This document shows positions 10,063 to 19,300 of a DNA stretch of 64,000 nt, in pieces. Position numbers and translations under genes: made by a program. Every line of letters starts with the position of its first letter. The first letter of the stretch is position 1. The notes beneath the pieces were generated by a model. The model was not told the DNA's origin, searched no databases, and worked only from the letters and a program-made list of their open reading frames with translations. Source of the DNA: Streptomyces sp. NBC_01216 (GTDB lineage: Bacteria; Actinomycetota; Actinomycetes; Streptomycetales; Streptomycetaceae); contig NZ_CP108677.1 in NCBI RefSeq assembly GCF_035994945.1, forward strand, positions 1,240,001-1,304,000. The letters are read 5' to 3'.

Positions 10063-11334
10063 CTATCCGGCCCACCGCCCTGACAGGAAGGTGACGGCGA
10101 ACACCGTGCCGAGGGGGGCGGCCAGGCAGAGGTACACGGTCGCGACCCGCGGCCGGCGCAGGCTCCAGGCCGCGAGGCCGATCCACAGCGGCCACCACAG
10201 CAGCGTGGACCGCGGCAGGGACATGTACCAGTACGAGGTGCCGAGCGCCGCCAGTGTGAGCCCGATGTACACCGCCTCCGACCAGCGCCGCCGCCGCAGT
10301 TGGACGCAGCACAGGACCAGTCCGGCGACCATCGACAGGAGCTCGGCCTGGAACATGACGGCGTAGCCGGTGGTGTGCACGCCGTCGAACGCCGCGTCCC
10401 AGGTGACGGACCAGCTCTCCCACGGGGTGTGGAACGCGCGGTACCAGCCGCGCTCCTGGGCGTGGTTCCAGGCGAGCCAGTCACCGGTGTGTGCGTGCAG
10501 GTACCAGGCGTACAGGGCCGCCGGGACGGCGGGCAGGGCCAGCCACGGCAGCGCCCGCAGGTCGCCTCGGGACCGGACGGCGAGGAGGAAGTGCACGGCC
10601 ACGGCGGCGGCGAGGAAGAGGCCGCTGACGCGCACGGTGGTCGCAAGGGTGGTCAGGCCGGCCGCGAGCGGCCAGCGGTGGCGCAGGGCGGCGAGCCAGG
10701 CGGGCAGGGCCAGCGCGAGGAAGAGCGCCTCCGTGTAGCCGGCGGCGAGGAACACCGCGCATGGGGAGAGCAGGAAGAGCAGGACGGTGCGCCGCCCGGC
10801 GCGGGGGTCCGGCAGGTACCAGCGGGCGAGGCGGGCCAGTGCCAGGACCGCGACGGCTCCGGCGACGAAGGAGATCAGCAGACCCGCGCCGGTCCAGTGC
10901 GGCACCATCGCGTGCACGGCCCGCAGCGCCAGCGGGAAGCCGGGGAAGAACGCCTCCCGGTTGTCGCCGTCGTCCTGCCCGGAGCCGCCGCCGGCCGGTT
11001 CGGGGAAGTACCCGTCGCGGGCTATGTGCAGGTAGTGGTGCCAGTCCCATTGCTCGAACGCGGCGAGGACCGAGCCGGCGGCGCGGGTGTCGGACCGGCC
11101 GGGGAACAGCCACCGGGTGCAGTAGGCGGTGACCCACAGGGACATCCGGGTCAGCAGGTACAGCCAGAGCACCTCGCGGTCGGCACGATCCAGCAGGGCG
11201 GCCGCCCGCGTCCCGAGCGTCACCCGGGGCGGGAGGCACGGCCGCGGCGGGATCCGCACGCGCGGTGCCTGCGGGCACGGCGCCTTCGGGCGCACGGAGC
11301 GGGGGCGGCGCAACGGCGGCGGCGTCAGGGTCAT
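10063..11334 (-). CDS. Integral membrane mannosyltransferase (PIG-V-like)
   Basis: A 423-residue polytopic membrane protein. After a basic, Pro-rich N-terminus (about 45 residues) come about nine hydrophobic segments. The first extracytoplasmic loop holds FEQWDWHHYLHIARDGY, and FFPGFPLALRAV follows; the WDxxHYxxIAxxGY and FFPxYP patterns are hallmarks of GT-C glycosyltransferases of the PIG-V/GPI mannosyltransferase type. Such proteins use a polyprenyl-phosphate sugar donor at the outer membrane face. The acceptor in this organism is unknown. Confidence 0.8.
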   Translation of the reverse strand: MTLTPPPLRRPRSVRPKAPCPQAPRVRIPPRPCLPPRVTLGTRAAALLDRADREVLWLYLLTRMSLWVTAYCTRWLFPGRSDTRAAGSVLAAFEQWDWHHYLHIARDGYFPEPAGGGSGQDDGDNREAFFPGFPLALRAVHAMVPHWTGAGLLISFVAGAVAVLALARLARWYLPDPRAGRRTVLLFLLSPCAVFLAAGYTEALFLALALPAWLAALRHRWPLAAGLTTLATTVRVSGLFLAAAVAVHFLLAVRSRGDLRALPWLALPAVPAALYAWYLHAHTGDWLAWNHAQERGWYRAFHTPWESWSVTWDAAFDGVHTTGYAVMFQAELLSMVAGLVLCCVQLRRRRWSEAVYIGLTLAALGTSYWYMSLPRSTLLWWPLWIGLAAWSLRRPRVATVYLCLAAPLGTVFAVTFLSGRWAG

Positions 11335-11430
11335 AGTGTCATCTTTCGGGCATCGGTGAGTGCGGCGGGGCGCGGGCGGGCGTGCGCAACCACCCGGTGG
11401 CGGTCCGCCGGGGGCGGCGAGAGGGCAGGG

Positions 11431-11913
11431 TCAGTCCGCTGTGTACGACGCACCGCCCGACTGCGGCTGAGTGGTGGCCTGAGCGGTGCGTGTCGCGGAC
11501 GGGCCGCCGTCCGGCCGTGGCGAGGTGCCCGGCCGTGGCGAGGTGCCCGGCCACGAGGTGCCCGGTGCTGTGGACGTCGGAGGCGGATAGCCCGGCCGGG
11601 TCGACCCCGACGGCGCCAGGCCGGTCGGACTGCCCGACGGTGACTCGCTCGACGGAACGGGAGAGGTGTGAGCGGGCGAGGGGCTGACGGCCGGCGGAGC
11701 GGGCACGGGGTCGCTCCGCATCAGCGTGAACGCGGCAGCGCTGCCTCCGCCGACAAGCAGGCACGCGCCTGCCGCCAGCGCGGCGAGGCGCCGCCGGTAC
11801 GACTGCCTCCCGCGGTCGGTGATGTGCGCGGCGGGCGCGGGGTGGGCACGGCTCCGCCCGAAGTCCCCGGCCGCTCGGAAGAGGGACCGCAGCGGGTCCT
11901 GGGGGTCAGACAT
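11431..11913 (-). CDS. Single-pass membrane protein, likely sigma-factor partner
   Basis: A 160-residue protein with a short cytoplasmic N-terminus (about 42 residues, basic RQSYRRRLAAL), one transmembrane helix (about 43-64), and an extracytoplasmic tail very rich in Pro, Ser, Thr and Gly that ends without a fold. Its start overlaps the stop of the ECF sigma gene by 8 bases. The arrangement sigma factor then membrane protein suggests a sensor or anti-sigma role, but no zinc-binding HxxxCxxC motif is present and the cytoplasmic part is short, so this is inference. Confidence 0.65.
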   Translation of the reverse strand: MSDPQDPLRSLFRAAGDFGRSRAHPAPAAHITDRGRQSYRRRLAALAAGACLLVGGGSAAAFTLMRSDPVPAPPAVSPSPAHTSPVPSSESPSGSPTGLAPSGSTRPGYPPPTSTAPGTSWPGTSPRPGTSPRPDGGPSATRTAQATTQPQSGGASYTAD

Positions 11914-12469
11914 CGGGGCCCTCCTCGATGCGGGAGTTCCGCAGGCGGTGGGCGAGTGCGGCCCGCCCGCGGACCAGGTGCGTCTTGACGGTGCTGCCGG
12001 AGAGTCCGGTCTCGGCGGCGATCTGCTCGACGGTGAGGTCGCAGAGGTAGTGCAGGGTCAGGGTGCGGCGCTGTTGGCCCGGCAGCTCACGCAAGGCGTC
12101 GACCAGCACCACCTGGTCCGGTCCCGGTGCCTCGACGTGGGGCGGGGGCGCGCCCCCTCGCTTCCAGGCGTCGGCCGTACGGCGCCGGCCGCGCCACCGG
12201 CTGACCGCCAACCGCCAAGCCACGGTGCGGATCCATGCCTCGGGGTGGCCGTCGCGGTCGATCTGCCGCCGACGGGTCCACCCTTTGACGAACGCCTCCT
12301 GCACGACGTCCTGCGCCTCGTGCAGGTCGCCGAGCATCACGTACAACTGCCCCGTCAGGCAGGCGACCTTCTGGGCGTAGAAATCTTCGAACTCCTCGAC
12401 GGTCAACGCGTTCTCCCAGATCTCTTGCTTCACGGGACATACGCCCCCCGCCGGGCGTCCGGTCGACAT
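11906..12469 (-). CDS. ECF sigma factor, SigE-like (TIGR02983 type)
   Basis: An RNA polymerase sigma-70 factor with regions 2 and 4 only. Region 2 is EFEDFYAQKVACLTGQLYVM followed by DLHEAQDVVQEAFVKGW; region 4 is LPGQQRRTLTLHYLCDLTVE then IAAETGLSGSTVKTHLVRGR. This wording is that of the streptomycete SigE-like family. The ATG at 12469 gives 187 residues; a GTG at 12433 preceded by a G-rich tract gives 175 and may be the real start. It is coupled to the membrane protein downstream, whose signal would set its activity. Confidence 0.8.
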   Translation of the reverse strand: MSTGRPAGGVCPVKQEIWENALTVEEFEDFYAQKVACLTGQLYVMLGDLHEAQDVVQEAFVKGWTRRRQIDRDGHPEAWIRTVAWRLAVSRWRGRRRTADAWKRGGAPPPHVEAPGPDQVVLVDALRELPGQQRRTLTLHYLCDLTVEQIAAETGLSGSTVKTHLVRGRAALAHRLRNSRIEEGPDV

Positions 12470-12930
12470 CGCACGCGAAGAAGCGGAGTGATCGTCGTCA
12501 CAGGACGTCCGGGTGTCCGAGCCGGCCCGTGGCCGTCCGGGGCCGCGCGCACAGGGCGGGCGGCTCAGGCGATGCTGCCCGCTCGGCACCGCGGGACCGA
12601 CGGCGACCCACCCGCGCAGCTCCCGGAAGCCCGACGACGACTGCCGGCCCGCCGCCCGGCGCACGGGCACCCCGACACGGCCTGATGGCAAGAAGCGCGC
12701 GTCACGAGCCGCTAACGCGGATCGTTCTCGCAGGTGAGATGCCTTGTATCGGGCTGGGACACGGTGCTGATGTCCCGGGAAGAGGGACTGTTCTCTGTCG
12801 TGCACTTGCTCCGCCAGGGCGTCGCTGCCAGGAGAGCCTGGCGGCGGCAGGCCGTTCGCCCCGGACGTCGGCCGCAAGCCGGAGCCGCCCTGTCCTGGCC
12901 GGCCGCGCGGCGCGGAGTAGACAACGGGCG

Positions 12931-13539
12931 GACCGGCTCCAGCGGGCAGCTGCGCTCGCCCGCCGTACGGCTCCCGACCGCGAGACCCCCGACGCCCTCG
13001 CCACGGCGTTCACCGCGTACGACCTGGACGGGCTGACCAAGCTCTTCGTCGAGGACGCCGTCAGCGAGGTGATCGGCGTCGCCCACGAAGTCGGACGGAC
13101 CCAGATCGCCGTCGGCTCGCTGCACCACACCCTGGAGCACGGGATCACGCTGGAGAAGACACTGCCGCGTACGGCCGGCGCGGAGCGGGCGGTGCGCTGC
13201 GTCGGCGGGCGTCGCGCCGACGTACCGGCCGAGGACATCGGCGGCGTCTGGGGACTGGCCGAGGTGCTGCAGTCCCTCGACACCCCGGGCGGGGCCGGGA
13301 GTGGCCCGCACGGTGAGCTTGTCGCCGAGCTGCGGGCGGCCGGTTACGATCCGGCGGCCTTCGACCGGGACGGGATCACCGCGCGGGCGGAAGTCGGAAC
13401 GGCACCGCGGACGCAGGCCGCCGGACCGGCGTGTCCGGGCTCTACGCCTCGGGGTCTTGACCGGGAGGACCTGGGAGCAGTGCGCCGTCACCCCGGAGTC
13501 GCCGCCGCCGACGCCATCCGCTTCGCTACCCTCCGCTGA
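12931..13539 (+). pseudogene. Possible NTF2/SnoaL-like remnant
   Basis: Within a 1.2-kb stretch lacking a confident gene, one frame contains AFTAYDLDGLTKLFVEDA and GRTQIAVGSLHHTLEHG, which read like the start of a SnoaL/NTF2-like domain (helix, YD-D-L-xxLF-EDA, then strand). No start codon with a ribosome-binding site precedes it, and the following residues lose the pattern, so I treat it as a decayed gene or the tail of a lost one. It could be a chance frame; high GC makes such frames common. Confidence 0.3.
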
Positions 13540-13697
13540 GCCTCGGCACTGGCGCAGGGGCCGTCCCGATCCGCCCGCCCGGCGCAGGCGCGGCACGGGT
13601 GAGGTGGCGGCCGGGGACAGGCGGCACCGGAACCGAGCACGCATCCGGCGCGCCCGGTTCCGGCGACGTACGGGCGGCCGTCCCGCAAGGGGTCCAC

Positions 13698-14204
13698 TCA
13701 GGCGGACCGCTGGTGCCAAGCGTCCTGGAAGTTCCTCCGGGCACGGTGCAACCGCGAGCGGACGGTGCCGACCGGCAGCGCCAGGGTGGCGGCCATCTCC
13801 TCTTCGTTCATTCCGTAGACGGCGCGCAGGGTGAGCACCTGACGATGCTGGGCGGAGAGCCGGTCCATCGCGTCGCAGATGTGCACCGTGTCGAGCGGGT
13901 TCCCTTCCAGGGCGCGGTCGGTCAGGTCGTCGGTCGGCCCTTGGTCCAGGCGCCGAGAGGTGCGCACCGCCTCCCGCACGGTGACAGCGCGCACCCAGCC
14001 GTAGAACGCCTCCGGTTCCCGTAGCCCTCCGATGCCCCGGTAGATCGCGAGCATGGCCTCCTGTGCGGCGTCCGAGCTGTGCCGGCGGGCGATCGGAAGG
14101 CACAGCCGTCCGACGAACGGAGCTATGTGGAGGAGTATGTCGTTCATCGCTTCGCGGTCCCCTGCCTGGGCGCGGGGCAGCAACGCGGAGGTGACGGGAC
14201 TCAT
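13698..14204 (-). CDS. antA: Orphan ECF sigma factor AntA of the antimycin cluster
   Basis: A 168-residue ECF sigma factor. Region 2 is weakly conserved (IARRHSSDAAQEAMLAIYRG, FYGWVRAVTVREAVR); region 4 is clear (LSAQHRQVLTLRAVYGMNEE, then MAATLALPVGTVRSRLHRAR). Its ATG overlaps the stop of antB by 4 bases, giving the antBA operon known from antimycin clusters, where this factor activates the aminosalicylate genes. No anti-sigma gene lies beside it. It ends in Arg-Ser-Ala; in described homologues a C-terminal di-alanine is linked to ClpXP turnover, so the degron may differ here. Its likely targets are the paired promoters between antG and antH. Confidence 0.9.
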   Translation of the reverse strand: MSPVTSALLPRAQAGDREAMNDILLHIAPFVGRLCLPIARRHSSDAAQEAMLAIYRGIGGLREPEAFYGWVRAVTVREAVRTSRRLDQGPTDDLTDRALEGNPLDTVHICDAMDRLSAQHRQVLTLRAVYGMNEEEMAATLALPVGTVRSRLHRARRNFQDAWHQRSA

Positions 14205-15502
14205 GCCGGGACCGCCACGCACCCCTCGGCGCCCTCGCCCTGGGCGAAACCGAGCAGGACCGAACGCAGGCCGTCGGTCACCTCGTTCATCTGCTTCTCA
14301 GTGAAGCATGCGGTGCTGTAGGGGAGTTCGACGCCGAGTCGACCGTCGAAGGAGACCACGCAACCCATGACCGGACCGCGCCCGGCCTGGGGGAAGTAGT
14401 GCTCACGGGCAGGGGCCAGACGGACGTCGTCGATGTCGAGACCGGGCGGGGCGGCGGGCCCCTCCACCCGGCCCATATTGGTGACGATCACGCTCGTGGC
14501 CAGGAGCTCGGGGTGCTTGGGCACCGCTGCGAGGATCTGCGTCTCGTGCAGGAAGTCCCCTCGGTCGAGGGCCGCGTGCAGGTTCCGGGTCACCTCACGG
14601 GCGAGTTCCAAGGGGTCGTCGTCCGGCGCCACCTCCAGAACGTCCAGACAGGAGGTGACCGCCGGCACCATCATTTCCATGGCCAACGGCGGGGTCAGTC
14701 GGGACCGGAGGTCGACCGGAGAGAGACAGCCCAGGGAACTCGCTCCGGGAGTGGCGCCCATCCGGCGGCGAACCGCGAGCAGCATGGCCGCGGCCACCAG
14801 GCCGTGCACCGAGACCCCTTCGGCCTTGGCCAGTCGCAGCAGGCGTTCGGTCTGGGCGGCTTCGAGGAGGACCCGGATCACGTTGATCTCGCGGCCGCTT
14901 GGACCGCGGTCGGCACCGGTCGCCTCGTAGGGCAGGCAGGCCACCGGGCGGCGGCGTGCCTGCTCGATCCTTCGAGCGAGGTGCTCGGCGGTGTCCTCGG
15001 CGGCGACCGGGGGGAGCAGCGCGGAGACGGGAACGGGATAGCTCGTCTTCCGGTCCGTGTCCGCTTCCTGACCTTTACTCAACTCCGCATAGGTGTCCCA
15101 CAGTCCGCGGAGCAGGGCGATGGCACTGTGCCCGTCGGTCACGGTGTGGTCCACGCTCAGCGTCATCAGGTGCTCTCGCGCGGTGGCGCCGCTGCGCCAC
15201 AGGGTGGCGCGGATGAGCGGACCACCCACGGGAAGAGGGGAGTTGAACTCCTCGGCGTAGGAGTGGGGGCCGCCCTCGCGTACGAGGAGACGGGGAAGCT
15301 CCTCCTCGGTGAGGGGTTCCAGTACGTGAGCAGCGTCCCGCTGGGCGATGCGGCAGCGGAGCGAAGGGTGCTCCGCGAGCTTGACGGCGAACGCCTCGGC
15401 GAGGACCTTCTCGTCGAGTGGGCCGCGGACGGTGCAGGACAACACGGCACGGCTGCGCTGCGCCACATAGATGGTCTCCGCCGGGCATAACGTGCGGTGC
15501 AT
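14201..15502 (-). CDS. antB: AntB, condensation-fold acyltransferase (PapA5-like)
   Basis: A 433-residue acyltransferase with the fold of NRPS condensation domains, nearest in look to the PapA5 mycobacterial acyltransferases. The catalytic HxxxDG motif is H119-TVT-D123-G, in SVDHTVTDGHSA, and a second helix motif precedes NMGRVEGP late in the protein. In antimycin biosynthesis this enzyme adds the variable C-8 acyloxy side chain from an acyl-CoA after ring closure. The ATG at 15502 is preceded by AGAGGGG. It is the first gene of antBA and diverges from antC across an 841-base spacer. Confidence 0.9.
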   Translation of the reverse strand: MHRTLCPAETIYVAQRSRAVLSCTVRGPLDEKVLAEAFAVKLAEHPSLRCRIAQRDAAHVLEPLTEEELPRLLVREGGPHSYAEEFNSPLPVGGPLIRATLWRSGATAREHLMTLSVDHTVTDGHSAIALLRGLWDTYAELSKGQEADTDRKTSYPVPVSALLPPVAAEDTAEHLARRIEQARRRPVACLPYEATGADRGPSGREINVIRVLLEAAQTERLLRLAKAEGVSVHGLVAAAMLLAVRRRMGATPGASSLGCLSPVDLRSRLTPPLAMEMMVPAVTSCLDVLEVAPDDDPLELAREVTRNLHAALDRGDFLHETQILAAVPKHPELLATSVIVTNMGRVEGPAAPPGLDIDDVRLAPAREHYFPQAGRGPVMGCVVSFDGRLGVELPYSTACFTEKQMNEVTDGLRSVLLGFAQGEGAEGCVAVPA

Positions 15503-16343
15503 ACGACTACCCCTCTTGTCCACTGTCCAGCCGGCACGTCCGCCCTGCCTCGGGGCAACGCCAGCGGCTCTGCCGACGGCCATACCGAGTAGCGCTTTCA
15601 CCGCTGGAAGATTTCTCTGATCCAGATACTTACCAGAAGACAAAGAGGCTGTCCGACGTGATACGCCTCTCATTCGTATCCGGCGTGTCGACCTTGCCTT
15701 GTTCATCCGGCACCGAAACGAGCGGGGCGACTATTGCCGGAAGGAACTCCGCGCCCACCCACCGAGGTATCCCCGTCCTCCCGTCGCAGCCTCGATCGCG
15801 AATACCGAGGACCGGAGGAACGCTACCCAGCCACACCGACTTCCCCAACCACACAGTGGAATATGGCTCGACTTCGCCGTTCTTCCGCTCTCTTCCCAGG
15901 AGCTGCCCGGCAGGGATCCCCGAGGTGGCACATGCCATGAGCATCATCTTGCCCCCTCGACCGGCTTCTTTATGACGAATAGTCAGTCCTCAATCGTGTC
16001 CAGAAACGAACTTTCCTCGAACTGGGCAAGCAGATGCCTCAAACCCTTGAACAACTTGGTCTTCCGTGTCCGAACCCACACGCCACGCCAACCGGAACCG
16101 CTTGACCATCGCAGATCCCCTCATGCAGGGTGAACTCCCGCAGGATTGTTCCGAACTCACCGGCACTCTGTTTCCTCCATGTGCCGCCCCTATTTCGTCG
16201 ATGTGCCGATGCCAGGCCGGTAAACAGGTTCCACTCTTCCCGCGATCGGACCGCAGCGGAATCTCACCCCTGCCTGCCGCCACCGCACCACGCGGTTCGG
16301 ACCCCGCTCACCGAACTACAGACGCCTACTGAGGGTTGGTGCC
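15503..16343. other. antB/antC divergent regulatory spacer
   Basis: 841 bases, clearly AT-richer than the surrounding genes and without a convincing frame. It must hold the divergent antBA and antCDE promoters. In described antimycin clusters these two operons are controlled by a PAS-LuxR regulator encoded elsewhere. I do not find the GGGA-TGT / CCCGTCTCT pair seen at antG/antH, nor a full 16-bp PAS-LuxR palindrome; the nearest resemblance, around 15913, is too short. GTTGGT near 16334 lies just before the antC ATG. Confidence 0.6.
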
Positions 16344-19300
16344 ATGTCCGTCCACCAGGAAGCCAGTCGCCCGCTGACGAAAGCCCAGGAGGGCCTCTGG
16401 TTCGCGCAGCGACTCGATCCCACGAACGCCGCCTACAACACGGCCGAGTACATGGAGATCCACGGGCGAGTCGACCCGGGGCCCTTCGAGAGCGCCCTGC
16501 GCCAAGCGGTGGCCGAGGCGGGTACGTTCGCTCTGCGCTTCCTCGACACAGGGGACGGGCCCCGCTGCCAGGTCTCGGCATCCGACGGGTGGACGCTCCA
16601 CCGTGTCGACGTGAGTTCCGAGAGTGACCCGCGCGGGGCGGCCGAAGCCTGGATCCGGGCCGACATGGCGAAGCCGGCCGACCTCACGGACGGTCCGCTC
16701 TTCACCCAGGCGCTCTTCACCGTCGCCCCGGACCGGTACTTCTGGTTCCTGCGCGCACACCACATCCTGCTCGACGGATACAGCTACAAGCTGCTCGCCC
16801 GGCGGTTCGCCGCCGTCTATTCCTCGCTCGCCTCGGGCCAGGAAGTACCCCAGACCCCCTTCGCCCCGCTCACCCGCCTCCTGGACGAGGAAGCGGGCTA
16901 CCGGGCGTCCGAACGCTTCGCCCGCGACCGCGCCTACTGGACCGAACGGCTGGCGAACGCCCCCGGAGCGGTCGGGCTCACCTCCGCGAGCGCACCCCCC
17001 TCTCCGTCCTTCATCCGCCGGGTCACCCACCTCGACGAACAGCAGGCCCAGCGCTTGACCACCGCCGCCGCCCGCCTGGGCGGTGGACGCAACGAACTCC
17101 TCCTGGCCTCCGTCGCCGCCTACCTGCACCGAGCAACGGCCGCCCCGGACCTCACCCTCGGTGTGCCGACCATGAGTCGGCTGGGGTCCAGTGCCCTTCG
17201 CACACCGGGCACCACCTCCAACATCGTGCCCCTGCGTCTCACCGTCACTCCCGGCACCACCGCGGCCGAACTGGTCGGTGCCGTCGCCACCGAGCTGAGG
17301 CAGGCACGCCGGCACCAGCAGTACCGCGTCGAGGACCTGCGCCGTGACCACCACATGGTCGGTGCGGGCCGGCGCCTCTTCGGCCCGGTCGTCAACCTCA
17401 TCCCCTTCGACGACGAACCCCCCTTCGGCGGATACCGCACGACCTGGCACCACCTGTCCGGGGGAGCAGTCGAGGACCTCCAGATCAACGTCCGCCCGGG
17501 CGCCGGTGGACAGGGACTGTGGATAGCCTTCGACGCCAACCCGGCGCTCTACTCCCAGGCCGAACTCGACGACCACCACGACCGGCTGCTGCTGCTCCTC
17601 GACCGACTCGTCGACGGTGGACCTGATTCGACGGTCGCCGCGTTGAGTCTGCTCCACCCGGCCGAGCTGCCCCACGAAGCAGCCGCGGCCACGGCCCCGC
17701 CCCCGGCCGACGCCACCTTGCCGGCCCGTTTCGAGGCCCGGGCCGCCCAAGCCCCCACGGCCCACGCGGTGACCCACGAGGGTTTCCGACTGACCTACGG
17801 GGAGCTCAACTCCCGCGCCAACCAGTTGGCGCGGCTCCTCGTCGAGCGCGGCGCCGGCCCGGGACAGGTCGTTGCTCTGGCCCTGCCTCGTTCCGCCGAA
17901 CTCGTGGTGGCGGTCCTGGCCGTTCTCAAGTCGGGGGCCGCCTACCTGCCCCTGGACTCCAGCTATCCGGCGACCCGCCTGCGACTCGTGGTCGAGGACG
18001 CCGAGCCCGCGCTCCTGGTGACCGACGCGGGGACCATGCCCCTGCTCCCCCACACGGGGACCGAGGCCCTGGTACTCGGTGACCACGCCGTGGAGAACGA
18101 GCTGGCCGGTTGCGCCACCACCGACCTCGACGACGGCGAACGCACCGGCGCGCTCACACCCGACCACCCCGCCTATGTGATCCACACCTCCGGGTCCACC
18201 GGACGCCCCAAGGGGGTGGTCGTCCCACATTCCAACGTGATCCGGCTCTTCGAAACGTCCCAACACCACTTCGACTTCGGCGCCGAGGACGTCTGGACGC
18301 TCTTCCACTCGTACGCCTTCGACTTCTCCGTGTGGGAACTCTGGGGGCCCCTGCTGCACGGTGGCCGACTGGTGATCGTCCCCTACGAGACGAGCCGCTC
18401 ACCCCACTCCTTCCGTCACCTGCTGCACAAGGAAGGGGTGACCGTCCTCAACCAGACACCGTCCGCCTTCCAGCAGCTGGCGCAGGCCGACGCGACGATG
18501 GGCGAGGGCGCCGAACCGCTCACCCTGCGCTACGTGATATTAGGTGGCGAAGCGCTGGAGCCGGCACAGCTGCGCTCCTGGGTCGAGCGTCACGGAGACC
18601 GCGCGCCCGAACTGATCAACATGTACGGCATCACCGAGACCACCGTGCACGTCACCCACCACCGCGTCTCCCGGGCCCTGATCACCGACCCCCGGTCCCG
18701 CAGCGTCATCGGGACTCCGCTGCCGGACCTGCGCGTACACGTTCTCGACCACTGCCAACAGCCCGTTCCCGACGGCTGGGTGGGCGAGATGTACGTGGCG
18801 GGGCCCGGCCTCGCCCTCGGGTACCTCGGCCGCCCGGACCTCACCGCGCAGCGTTTCGTCACCGACCCCTTCGGAGCGCCGGGCGCCCGCATGTACCGCA
18901 CCGGTGACCTCGCCCGCCGCCTGCCCGACGGGACCTTGGAGTACGCGGGGCGGGCCGATCAGCAGGTGAAGATCCGGGGGTTTCGCATCGAGCCGGGTGA
19001 GATCCAGGCGGTGCTCCTCGGCCACCCCGGTGTCGAGCGGGCAGCCGTCGTGGCCCGCCCCCCGGCGACCTCACGGGAGGCCGACCGCATCCTGGTCGCC
19101 TATGTCGTCCCCGCCCGCGGGGCCCGGCCGCAAGCCGCCGAACTGCGGGCCCATCTCGCCCACGCCCTGCCCGAGCACATGGTGCCCAGTGCCTGTGTCC
19201 TCCTGGACGGGCTGCCGCTGACGGCGAGCGGCAAGCTGGACACGGCGGCACTGCCGGCACCTGACTTCGCCGCCTCGGCCAGCGGACACACCCCGGCCAC

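Noticed and set aside
15908..15926. PAS-LuxR (PimM/FscRI-type) operator near GGGATCCCC
   Set aside because: The known consensus needs a 16-bp palindrome with GGGA-WW-TCCC; here two bases are missing from the centre, so I do not call it.
15699..16133. Candidate small genes in the antB/antC spacer
   Set aside because: Codon third positions are not GC-rich, no ribosome-binding sites, and no recognisable fold; the stretch reads as regulatory DNA.
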